A DNA stretch of 21,549 bases, from assembly GCA_934636425.1 (NCBI GenBank), contig CAKUAV010000032.1:1-21549 (forward strand). Reading direction: 5' to 3'. The stretch comes from an uncultured Clostridia bacterium. Lineage in GTDB: Bacteria; Bacillota; Clostridia; Christensenellales; Aristaeellaceae. The position numbers and the translations under genes are program-made. Of this stretch, positions 13,294 through 20,504 are shown piece after piece. Under the pieces are notes generated by a model. The model was not told the DNA's origin. It was given only the letters and a program-made list of their open reading frames with translations, and did not search any database. Numbering within the stretch: position 1 is the first letter of the stretch; every line of letters starts with the position of its first letter.

Positions 13294-14211
13294 TCAGCCC
13301 TTCACAGCGCCTATGGTCAGGCCGCTGGCGAAGTACTTCTGGAAGAAGGGGAACACAACCAGCATGGGGCCGGCCGCTATAACGCACAGCGCGTACTTGA
13401 GCGTTTCCGCCGGCAGCGCCGCCGCGCTGTCGCCGCCCACCTGCGCCGCCAGAGCCGCCATATCGCTGTTCTGCATGAGGTTCTTGAGGAACGCCGTCTC
13501 GTTGAGTATGCGCTGGAGCAGATACTGCAGCGTGTACAGATTGCTCGAGCGGATGTATATCAGCGAGGTGTTCCAGTCGTTCCACTTGCCCACCAGCGTC
13601 ATGAAGCCGATCGTCGCGAACACCGGCGTGGACAGCGGCATGGCGATCTTGAAGAATATGGTCATTTCGCGCGCGCCGTCGATCTTGGCCGATTCAAACA
13701 GCGATTCGGGCAGACCCTTGAAGAACGTGCGTATGACCAGCGTGTTCCACGCGCCGCCCGCAAGGCCGGGCAGTATGTAGATCCAGTAGGTATCCAGGAG
13801 GTGATACCAGTTGGTGTAGATGATGTAGGTCGGAATCATGCCGCCGCCAAAGAGCATCGTAAAGAATATCAGGAATGTGATCGGCTTTTTGTAGGCGAAC
13901 GACGTGCGGGAGAGCGGATAGGCCACCATGCCGGCCACGATGCAGCTGAGCAGCGTGCCGATAAGAGCCTGAGTGGCGGTGATCCAGTAGGCGCTCACCA
14001 TGGACTGAGGGTTCTGGAAGGCCAGCTTGTAGGCCTCGACCGAAAAGTCTTTGGGGATCAGGCTGTAGCCCGAGCTGTTGGTGGTGATGGACGTCTCGCT
14101 CGAAAAGGAGATCGACACGACCAGCCACAGCGGCAGCACATACATCAGGCACAGCAGTATGAAGAATATGTGAATAATGATCTTGTATTTCTGTTTGGCA
14201 ACGGCCGCCAT
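13294..14211 (-). CDS. Carbohydrate ABC transporter permease, LplC/YtcP-like (MalG type)
   Basis: A protein of 305 residues with six predicted membrane spans, an inner-membrane permease subunit of a CUT1-type sugar importer. The cytoplasmic EAA loop ESAKIDGAREMTIFFKIAMP (173-192) contacts the transport ATPase. The motif FGGGMIPTYI (121-130) and the LGLxP-like LPGLAGGAWNTLVI (147-160) are typical of LplC/YtcP permeases that work with DUF3502-type binding proteins. A GGGGGAAG-like ribosome site lies upstream. It starts 18 nt after the LplB-like gene and is followed by the binding proteins. No ATPase gene is in the cluster, so a shared MsmX-like ATPase elsewhere must power it (inference from the family). 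Confidence 0.93.
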   Translation of the reverse strand: MAAVAKQKYKIIIHIFFILLCLMYVLPLWLVVSISFSSETSITTNSSGYSLIPKDFSVEAYKLAFQNPQSMVSAYWITATQALIGTLLSCIVAGMVAYPLSRTSFAYKKPITFLIFFTMLFGGGMIPTYIIYTNWYHLLDTYWIYILPGLAGGAWNTLVIRTFFKGLPESLFESAKIDGAREMTIFFKIAMPLSTPVFATIGFMTLVGKWNDWNTSLIYIRSSNLYTLQYLLQRILNETAFLKNLMQNSDMAALAAQVGGDSAAALPAETLKYALCVIAAGPMLVVFPFFQKYFASGLTIGAVKG

Positions 14212-14229
14212 ATTTCTCTTCCCCCTTCT

Positions 14230-15174
14230 TTAGAACATCGCGTTTTCCGGCGAGATCTTGCTGACGATCCAGTTCGTGCCGCCCACGCAGATCAGACCCA
14301 GCAGCGACTGTATGAAGCCGACGGCCGAGCTCTGGCCGTAATTGTTGGTCTGAAGGCCGCGATAGACGAATGTGTCGATGATGTCGGTCGTCTCGTACAG
14401 AAGGCCGATGTTGCGGGGAATCTGATAGAACAGGCCGAAGTCGCCGCGGAACATGCCGCCGATGGCCAGTATGGTCATGATCGTCCACAGCGGAATGATG
14501 CTCGGTATGGAGATGTATCGTGTCTGCTGCCAGCGGTTTGCGCCGTCGATTGTGGCCGCCTCATAGAGCGAGGCGTCTATGCCCAGCAGATTGGCCAGAT
14601 ACATCATGGAGCCCATGCCCAGCCCCTTCCACGCGTTGACGAACACAATGATGAACGGCCAGTAGCTCGGCGAGGAATAAACGTCCACGCCCGAGCCGCC
14701 CAGCGCGCGTATGAGCTGATTCATCACGCCCAGCACGGGGTTGAATATGGCGTATGTGATGAAGCCCACGATGACCCAGCTCATGAAGTTCGGGAACGTC
14801 ATGATGGTCTGATAGGCCTTGAGGGCCGAGCGGCGCTCCTTGATCTCAAACAGCAGCAGCGCAATGCCTATGTTGACAATCGAGCCCACGACCAGAAACG
14901 CCAGCGAATAGCACACGGTGTTGCGCGTGATGCGCCACAGATCGACCGACTTGAACAGGAAGTTGAAGTTCTTCAGCCCCACCCATTTGCTCGCGAACAG
15001 CCCCAGATTGTATTTATAATTTTTGAAGGGCAGTATCAGGCCGATCATGGGCACATAGGAGAATATGATATAGCAGGCGACGGCGGGAATGCACAAAAGC
15101 AGCAGTTCCCAGTTGGCGCGCAGACGCGCCAGCGCGCCCTTGCGCTTCCTGCGGACGGCGGTGGTGTTGTTCAT
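14230..15174 (-). CDS. Carbohydrate ABC transporter permease, LplB-like (MalF type)
   Basis: A protein of 314 residues and first gene of the importer operon. A basic N-terminus (RRKRKGALARLRAN) is followed by the first span (WELLLLCIPAVACYIIFSYVP) and the family stretch IGLILPFKNYKYNLG. The EAA loop EAATIDGANRWQQTRYISIP (205-224) is clear, and the C-terminus ENAMF is typical of LplB/YtcP-type partners. The start MNNTTAV is chosen because AAAGGAAG lies about 8 nt upstream; the more distal in-frame ATG falls within a leader hairpin arm. It forms a heterodimeric channel with the next gene product. Transcription probably starts near 15246 under control of the paired 20-bp sites upstream. Confidence 0.93.
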   Translation of the reverse strand: MNNTTAVRRKRKGALARLRANWELLLLCIPAVACYIIFSYVPMIGLILPFKNYKYNLGLFASKWVGLKNFNFLFKSVDLWRITRNTVCYSLAFLVVGSIVNIGIALLLFEIKERRSALKAYQTIMTFPNFMSWVIVGFITYAIFNPVLGVMNQLIRALGGSGVDVYSSPSYWPFIIVFVNAWKGLGMGSMMYLANLLGIDASLYEAATIDGANRWQQTRYISIPSIIPLWTIMTILAIGGMFRGDFGLFYQIPRNIGLLYETTDIIDTFVYRGLQTNNYGQSSAVGFIQSLLGLICVGGTNWIVSKISPENAMF

Positions 15175-15195
15175 AAGGCGACTTCCTTTCGTGCT

Positions 15196-15237
15196 TAGAG
15201 AACGCACAATCACAACATTGCCGTAACGCGTTCTCTA
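15196..15237 (-). promoter_or_regulatory. Leader hairpin of the importer operon
   Basis: A perfect 10-bp inverted repeat, TAGAGAACGC (15196-15205) with GCGTTCTCTA (15228-15237), and a 22-nt loop. It lies between the predicted transcription start (about 15246) and the ribosome site (about 15184-15190). It has no U-tract. It could be an mRNA-stabilising 5' stem, an operator, or a target for an RNA-binding regulator. Confidence 0.55.
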
Positions 15238-15252
15238 TTATCTACATTCTAT

Positions 15253-15281
15253 ATCATACACCATTTTAATTCAGAAAACTA
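15253..15281 (-). promoter_or_regulatory. Promoter of the importer operon
   Basis: On the minus strand a good -10, TATGAT (15253-15258), has only a poor -35, TAGTTT (15276-15281), at 17 nt. The poor -35 overlaps the proximal copy of the 20-bp repeat, as expected for a promoter that needs an AraC-type activator touching sigma. Confidence 0.6.
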
Positions 15282-15315
15282 TAAAAATAGTGCCAAAAAC
15301 TATAACGATAGTCCC
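15275..15315. promoter_or_regulatory. Paired 20-bp direct repeats, candidate response-regulator operator
   Basis: Copies at 15275-15294 and 15296-15315 match at 17 of 20 positions and are 21 bp apart start to start, two helical turns. Each contains a small palindrome, ACTAT-N4-ATAGT (15278-15291 and 15299-15312). AraC-family regulators commonly bind two such sites on one face of the helix. The nearby regulator at 19428 is the obvious candidate. Confidence 0.65.
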
Positions 15316-15360
15316 AGATTTACACTTTCATCCATATCGTTGCCTGTTTATTCCGTTCTA

Positions 15361-15370
15361 CCCCCCCCCC
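15361..15370. repeat. C10 homopolymer tract
   Basis: Ten consecutive C on the plus strand (G10 on the coding strand of the importer operon), about 45 bp upstream of the paired operator. In this 347-nt gap (15175-15521) it stands out from the A/T-rich surroundings. Slippage could alter its length. Confidence 0.8.
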
Positions 15371-15448
15371 GATTTTAGTTAAAGTCTATAATTAGAAATG
15401 TTAAAATGCGCTTTTTTGTTGTTTTTGCGGCGCGCCGTCCAATATAGA

Positions 15449-15482
15449 AAAGCCCTGCTCCTCAAAATGGGAGCAGAGCTTT
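15449..15482 (-). terminator. Terminator of the ABC exporter operon
   Basis: Arms AAAGCCCTGCTCC (15449-15461) and GGAGCAGAGCTTT (15470-15482) form a 13-bp stem with one wobble pair and an 8-nt loop. The minus-strand tail is GCTTTTCTAT. It lies about 40 nt beyond the exporter stop and separates exporter from importer transcripts. Confidence 0.8.
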
Positions 15483-15521
15483 TGCTGTCGATATGTAACC
15501 GAGCAGGCGAATCAAATTGCC

Positions 15522-17318
15522 TTACTTGTCCTCGAGCAGGAAACGATACTGCGCGTCGCACAGCTCTCTGTAGTGCCCGCCCTTGATCTTGATCAGCTCG
15601 TCGTGCGTGCCGGCCTCGGCGATATGGCCGTCCTGAATGACCATGATGCAGTCGGCGTTGCGTATGGTCGAAAGCCTGTGCGCGATGACGAAGCTCGTGC
15701 GGCCGCGCAGCAGCACGTCCAGCGCCTTCTGGATGAGTATCTCGGTGTGCGTGTCTATGGAGGATGTGGCCTCGTCCAGTATCAGTATCGTGGGGTCGTT
15801 GAGCAGCGCGCGCGCAAAGGAGATGAGCTGGCGCTGGCCGACCGACAGAGACGAGCCGCGCTCGCTGACCTCGGTCATATAGCCCTTGGGCATCTCCATG
15901 ATGAAATCGTGCGCGTGAACCGCCTTTGCGGCCTCCATGACCTCCTCGTCGGTCGCGTCCAGCTTGCCGTAGCGTATGTTGTCCATGATCGTGCCGGAGA
16001 ATATGAAGCTGTCCTGCATCATGACCGACATCTGCTTGCGCAGAGAGCGCAGCTTCACGTCGCGCACGTCGTGATCGTCGATCCTGACCGCGCCGCCGTT
16101 CACGTCGTAGAAGCGGCTGATGAGGTTGACCACGGTGGACTTGCCCGCGCCGGTCGGGCCGACGAGTGCGATGGTCTGGCCGGGCTTGACCTCAAAGGAG
16201 ACGTTCTTGAGTATGACCTTCTCGGGATCGTAGGCGAACGTCACGTCGTCGAACGTCACGCGGCCGGTGATCGGCGGCAGATCCTTCGCGCCTTCCTTGT
16301 CCTGAATGTCGCTGGGCGTATCCATGATTTCGAATATGCGCTCCATGGAGGCCATGGCCGACAGGACGGAGTTGTAGAAGTTCGAGAGCGCGTTGAGCGG
16401 CTCCCAGAAGCGGCCCAGATACCACATCATGAGCAGCAGGTTGGCCAGCGTGAGCGGATGCACCTCCGCGCCCATGAACTTCACGCCGAAGTAGTACACC
16501 AGCACAGTGCCGATCGTGCCGGTGAAATCCAGCGCCGGCCAGAATGCGTTGTTGATGTGAATGGCGCGCATCCAGGATGTGCGGATATCGTCGCCGACGT
16601 TTTCAAACGTCTCCTGGTTTTCATCCTCGCGGACAAATGCCTCGGTGACGCGCATTCCGGCCAGCGACTCGTGCAGATAGCCGTTCATGTTGGAGGTCTT
16701 CATGCGCACGATCTGCCAGCGCTTTCTCATCTGCCGCTTGAGGCGGAACATGATGAACATCAAAAGCGGCATGATGCACATGGAGATGAGCGTCAGCTTC
16801 CAGTTGACCACGAACATGATGACCAACAGCAGCACCAGCGTAAAGCACTCGATCAGCACGTTCACAATGCCGTTGGTGAACAGATCGTTGAGCGCATTGA
16901 CGTCGTTTATGACGCGCACGAGTATCTTGCCGGCGCTTCGGGTGTCAAAGAACGAGAAGGACAGCGTCTGTATGTGATCGAACAGATCCTGACGGAGGGT
17001 CGCCAGCGCGCGGCGGCCGGAAAAGTCCATCAGGCGGACGCGGTAGCGCGTGCAGACGGCGATTGTCGCCGCCATGAGCACCATGCCGCCCACCAGCAGC
17101 CACGGTATCCGCGGCGTTTCGGCCTGCAGCACGCCTATGGCGCGGCTCAGCAGCCACGTCTGTCCCAGCGAGCAGAGCGTCGTGAGCACCATCAGACACA
17201 GCGCGACGGCCACGCGCCCCTTGTAGGGCTTCATGTAGCCCAGCAGGCGGAAGAACTGGCCTTTGTTAAACGGTCTTTCAATGGCTTCGTCGTCAATCTG
17301 TCTAAGTACCTTCGCCAT
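15522..17318 (-). CDS. ABC exporter subunit with intact Walker B glutamate (fused TMD-NBD)
   Basis: A half-transporter of 598 residues. An N-terminal six-span exporter domain (about 30-330) is fused to an ATPase domain: Walker A GPTGAGKST (387-395), Q-loop MMQDSF, signature LSVGQ (491-495, where LSGGQ is usual), Walker B with catalytic glutamate LILDEATSS (E516), and switch histidine H547. It overlaps the upstream exporter gene by one base (TGATG), so translation is coupled and the two should form a heterodimer. The changed signature belongs to the same composite ATP site as the partner's defective Walker B, as in BmrCD and TM287/288-type exporters. Cargo (drug, peptide or lipid) cannot be read from the sequence. 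Confidence 0.93.
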   Translation of the reverse strand: MAKVLRQIDDEAIERPFNKGQFFRLLGYMKPYKGRVAVALCLMVLTTLCSLGQTWLLSRAIGVLQAETPRIPWLLVGGMVLMAATIAVCTRYRVRLMDFSGRRALATLRQDLFDHIQTLSFSFFDTRSAGKILVRVINDVNALNDLFTNGIVNVLIECFTLVLLLVIMFVVNWKLTLISMCIMPLLMFIMFRLKRQMRKRWQIVRMKTSNMNGYLHESLAGMRVTEAFVREDENQETFENVGDDIRTSWMRAIHINNAFWPALDFTGTIGTVLVYYFGVKFMGAEVHPLTLANLLLMMWYLGRFWEPLNALSNFYNSVLSAMASMERIFEIMDTPSDIQDKEGAKDLPPITGRVTFDDVTFAYDPEKVILKNVSFEVKPGQTIALVGPTGAGKSTVVNLISRFYDVNGGAVRIDDHDVRDVKLRSLRKQMSVMMQDSFIFSGTIMDNIRYGKLDATDEEVMEAAKAVHAHDFIMEMPKGYMTEVSERGSSLSVGQRQLISFARALLNDPTILILDEATSSIDTHTEILIQKALDVLLRGRTSFVIAHRLSTIRNADCIMVIQDGHIAEAGTHDELIKIKGGHYRELCDAQYRFLLEDK

Positions 17319-19075
17319 CAGGCCTCACCCGCCTTTCCCTTCGCAAACTGGTCGAAATCACGGTACTGATCCTGCACCATGCCGTAGTAGATGCCCTTCA
17401 TATCGAGCAGCTGCTGGTGCGTGCCGCGCTCGGCGATGCGTCCCTCGTGATCGAGCACGAGGATCATGTCGGCGTTCTTGACCGAGGAAATGCGGTGCGC
17501 GATGATGAACGTCGTGCGGTTTTTGAGCACTTCCTTGAGATCCTGCTGTATGAGGTATTCCGTCTCCATGTCGACGGCCGATGTGGAGTCGTCCATGATG
17601 AGTATCGAGGGATCGTTGAGCACAGCGCGCGCAATGGCCACGCGCTGCTTCTGGCCGCCGGAGAGACCCATGCCGCGCTCGCCGACGATCGTCTCATAGC
17701 CGTCGGGCATCTTGCGGATGAACTCGTCCGCCTGCGCCACGCGCGCCGCCCGCTCGACCTGCTCCTGAGAGGCCTCCGGCCGGCCGAAGCGTATGTTGTC
17801 GGTCAGCGTGTCGGAGAAGAGGAACGTCTCCTGCATGACATAGCCCATGGAGCGGCGCAGCGGCTTGAGCTTCTGATCGCGCACGTCTATGCCGTCCACC
17901 CTCACGCTGCCCTTTTTGACGTCGTAAAAGCGGCCGATCAGGCTGACCAGCGAGGATTTGCCCGTGCCGGTCGCGCCCATGACGGCGATTGTCTGGCCGG
18001 GCTTGGCCTCGAATGTGATGTCGCGCAGCACATCCGCTCCGCCGTAGCTGAACGTCACATGGTCGAACTCGACATGGCCCTCGAACTTCTCGGGCTCCTT
18101 CGCGTCGGCCTTTTCGCGGATGACCGAGCCGAAATCCTGATAGTAGAACAGCTTCTCGGCCGATGTGATGGCCTGCACCACCATGTTGATGATGCCCGAC
18201 AGCGCGCGCATGGGGTTGATGATCAGCCACACATAGCCGTTGACCGCCACCAGCGTGCCGATGTCGATCTGATGATTCACAAGCAGCACGCCGCCCACCA
18301 GCAGCATGACGGGCGTGCACAGGCTGCTGAGCAGCTCCATCAGCGGCACGAATATCGACCAGATGCGGGTGGCCTCGAGGTTCATCCCCAGCAGCTTCTG
18401 GTTTTCGGTCTTGAAGCGCTCGGATTCATAGTCCTCGCGGGTGAACGCCTTGACCACGCGCACGCCGGCAAGGTTCTCCTGAGTCGTCGTGTTCAGAACG
18501 GCGTTCTGCTCGCGGATGTTGACGAACGCCGGGCGAATGCGCTTGTTGAACTGCCAGGCCGTCAGCGCCACCAGCGGCGCGAATATGAGCAGCGCCAGCA
18601 TCAGCTTCCAGCTCATGATGCTCATGAAGATCAGCGCGCCGACAAAGTTGAGCGCATTGTCGAACACGGTGATCAGCCCCGACGAAATCAGGTTGCGCAC
18701 GCCTTCGATATCGCCGGTCATGCGGGACATGATCTCACCGATGCGATGATGATCGTAAAACGTATAGGGCAGCTCCTGAAGATGCCTGTACAGCCCCGTG
18801 CGCAGATCGTATGTCACGTTCTGCGAAACGCGCTCCAGCATCAGCGAGCGGACATAGGTCGATACCGCGCGCATAATCACCAGCGCCAGCAGCTCGACGC
18901 ACAGCGGCCCCAGCTTGACCAGATTCTGCGTGGGAATAACGTCGTTGACAATGTCCCTCGTGATAAAGGGCGTCAGCATTCGGCTGAGGATGACCAGCAG
19001 CTGAAGTCCAAGCGCCGCTGCAACCACCTTGCGATAGGGCTTGAGCATACCGGCCAGTCTTTTGATAATATCCAT
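17318..19075 (-). CDS. ABC exporter subunit with degenerate Walker B (fused TMD-NBD)
   Basis: A half-transporter of 585 residues and first gene of the exporter operon. After the exporter membrane domain (about 15-310) come Walker A GATGTGKSS (367-375), signature LSGGQ (471-475), Walker B LIMDDSTSA with D496 replacing the catalytic glutamate, and H527. An Asp at this position is the hallmark of the non-hydrolysing site in heterodimeric exporters such as TM287/288. The start MDIIKRLAGM is set by AAAGGAGG 7 nt upstream; the longer frame reaches the promoter. It ends in TGATG shared with the next gene. Divergent two-component genes lie across 352 bp, so control of the exporter by that system is possible but not shown. 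Confidence 0.93.
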   Translation of the reverse strand: MDIIKRLAGMLKPYRKVVAAALGLQLLVILSRMLTPFITRDIVNDVIPTQNLVKLGPLCVELLALVIMRAVSTYVRSLMLERVSQNVTYDLRTGLYRHLQELPYTFYDHHRIGEIMSRMTGDIEGVRNLISSGLITVFDNALNFVGALIFMSIMSWKLMLALLIFAPLVALTAWQFNKRIRPAFVNIREQNAVLNTTTQENLAGVRVVKAFTREDYESERFKTENQKLLGMNLEATRIWSIFVPLMELLSSLCTPVMLLVGGVLLVNHQIDIGTLVAVNGYVWLIINPMRALSGIINMVVQAITSAEKLFYYQDFGSVIREKADAKEPEKFEGHVEFDHVTFSYGGADVLRDITFEAKPGQTIAVMGATGTGKSSLVSLIGRFYDVKKGSVRVDGIDVRDQKLKPLRRSMGYVMQETFLFSDTLTDNIRFGRPEASQEQVERAARVAQADEFIRKMPDGYETIVGERGMGLSGGQKQRVAIARAVLNDPSILIMDDSTSAVDMETEYLIQQDLKEVLKNRTTFIIAHRISSVKNADMILVLDHEGRIAERGTHQQLLDMKGIYYGMVQDQYRDFDQFAKGKAGEA

Positions 19076-19127
19076 CGAAGACCTCCTTTTTCCACCCGGT
19101 ACAGGCCGTGTTTTTCCGACCGACTGT

Positions 19128-19156
19128 ATCATACCAATATTTTGAAGGCGCGGCAA
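19128..19156 (-). promoter_or_regulatory. Promoter of the exporter operon
   Basis: On the minus strand, -35 TTGCCG (19151-19156), a 17-nt spacer and -10 TATGAT (19128-19133). The predicted start is near 19121, giving a leader of about 45 nt. Confidence 0.65.
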
Positions 19157-19243
19157 CGCCGGTTTTTCCGATCAGTCCGCGTCATTTTTGATCATATTTT
19201 GAATTTGGCTTTATTGTCACTCTTTTGATCGAAATCTCCATTT

Positions 19244-19281
19244 TTCTCCGTTTTCCTCCGTTTTTCAAAATCCGCGGAGAA
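19244..19281. repeat. Inverted repeat in the divergent control region
   Basis: TTCTCCG (19244-19250) and CGGAGAA (19275-19281) lie between the exporter promoter and the first plus-strand promoter of the 352-nt gap 19076-19427. It is a possible operator. The remainder of the gap is T-rich, with repeated GATC-A/T-rich words but no clear further site. Confidence 0.3.
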
Positions 19282-19312
19282 TTTGTCGCTCCGCCGGGCG
19301 CCGGGAGGCGTT

Positions 19313-19341
19313 TTGTCGGCAGTCTCTACCTTATATATAAT
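19313..19341 (+). promoter_or_regulatory. Upstream promoter (P1) of the two-component genes
   Basis: -35 TTGTCG (19313-19318), a 17-nt spacer, and perfect -10 TATAAT (19336-19341). Confidence 0.6.
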
Positions 19342-19363
19342 GCGCTTTTTTGCGCCGCCTGTA

Positions 19364-19392
19364 TGGACAAAGCGCCCGATGAATGCTATACT
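19364..19392 (+). promoter_or_regulatory. Proximal promoter (P2) of the two-component genes
   Basis: -35 TGGACA (19364-19369), a 17-nt spacer and -10 TATACT (19387-19392), each one base from consensus. The predicted start near 19399 supports the ATG at 19428, preceded by GGAGGA (19415-19420). Confidence 0.75.
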
Positions 19393-19427
19393 GTATTTGT
19401 GGATTTTTGTATCTGGAGGAAACAGCC

Positions 19428-20498
19428 ATGCTCAAGGTCATGATTGTCGACGACGACAAGAGCGTCATAGAATGTCTCTCTCAGCTCATACCGTGGCAGG
19501 AGATCGGCTGCGCGCTGATCGCCTCGGCTTCCAACGGGCAGGAGGGCTACAATCTGGCCGTCGAGCAGTCGCCCGATCTCATCATCTGCGACATCGTCAT
19601 GCCGGTCATGGACGGCACGGCGCTCTGCCGCCGCATCTATGAAACCATGTCCGACGTGGTCTTCATATTCCTCAGCGCCTACGAGGACTTCAGCACGGCG
19701 CAGGTGGCGCTGCAATACCACGCGCGCGACTATATACTCAAGCCGATCAACCGCGGCAAGATCGACTACATCACATCGCTCCTTCACGATCTCAGCGTTC
19801 AGCGCGAAAAGACCGCCTGGTATATGCGCCTGCTCCACGACAGCGCCACGGAGCAGAGCATACGCCGCGCGCTCTCCGCCTCCGACGCCGCCTTTTTCGA
19901 ATCGCTCTTTCAGCGCCTGACCGACGATGTGATCGCCTTCAATCTGGACATCGCCCAGATCCGCAATGTGGTCTGCCGGCTGCTCAATCTGCTCTACGAT
20001 CACCTCGCAGAGAGCCGCCCGGAGGTCGACTGCGCCGCCGAGCGCGCCGGCGCCTTCCAGCGGCTCGAGGGGCTGAAGTTCAAGATGGACATGATCTTTC
20101 TGGTCAGCGAGCGCTATTTCCAACTGCTGCGCGCCGGCGCGGACGCCCGGCCGAGCTATTGGGGCGCGCTGGCCGCGCAGGCCGCCGCCTACATCGACGA
20201 GCGCTTCTGCGATCCGTCGCTCACCGCCTCCTCCGTCGCGGCGCACTTCAACTATTCCGCGGACTACCTCGCCCGGCTGTTCAATCAGGCCTATCATGAG
20301 ACGCTGGCCGCCTATATCGGCGAAAAGCGCATCGCCCATGCGGCGCGGCTGCTGATCGAGACGCAGCTGTCCGTGAGTGAAGTCACCGCGCAGTGCGGCT
20401 ATCAGAGCGCCAGCTATTTCGCGCGCGCGTTCAAAAAGCGCTTTACGCTCTCCCCCAGCGACTACCGGGCGATCAACGCGCCCGCCATGAAAGGCTGA
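19428..20498 (+). CDS. Response regulator, YesN-like (REC + AraC-type HTH)
   Basis: A cytoplasmic transcription regulator of 356 residues. The receiver domain (1-120) has acidic pocket D8/D9, phosphoacceptor D55 in LIICDIVMPVMDG, S83 in LSAYED and K105 in LKPIN. A middle helical linker leads to a C-terminal AraC-family DNA-binding domain (about 255-350): SVAAHFNYSADYLARLFNQ is the first helix-turn-helix, and VTAQCGYQSASYFARAFKKR followed by SPSDYR the second. The start MLKVMIVDDD has GGAGGA 7 nt upstream and lies after promoter P2. It is followed 6 nt later by its sensor kinase. YesN-type regulators usually control nearby sugar uptake genes; the paired sites at 15275-15315 are a plausible target. 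Confidence 0.93.
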   Translation: MLKVMIVDDDKSVIECLSQLIPWQEIGCALIASASNGQEGYNLAVEQSPDLIICDIVMPVMDGTALCRRIYETMSDVVFIFLSAYEDFSTAQVALQYHARDYILKPINRGKIDYITSLLHDLSVQREKTAWYMRLLHDSATEQSIRRALSASDAAFFESLFQRLTDDVIAFNLDIAQIRNVVCRLLNLLYDHLAESRPEVDCAAERAGAFQRLEGLKFKMDMIFLVSERYFQLLRAGADARPSYWGALAAQAAAYIDERFCDPSLTASSVAAHFNYSADYLARLFNQAYHETLAAYIGEKRIAHAARLLIETQLSVSEVTAQCGYQSASYFARAFKKRFTLSPSDYRAINAPAMKG

Positions 20499-20504
20499 TC
20501 CACC

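Noticed and set aside
13229..13585. N-terminal extension of binding-protein copy 1 into the permease gene
   Set aside because: Signal peptide and GGAGG place the start at 13228; the extension is an out-of-frame reading of the permease.
15398..15586. 62-residue plus-strand frame in the exporter/importer gap
   Set aside because: It runs through the terminator hairpin, has no ribosome site and overlaps the exporter gene end.
15573..19228. Two plus-strand open frames of about 600 residues
   Set aside because: Antisense of the two exporter genes, whose motifs are complete on the minus strand.
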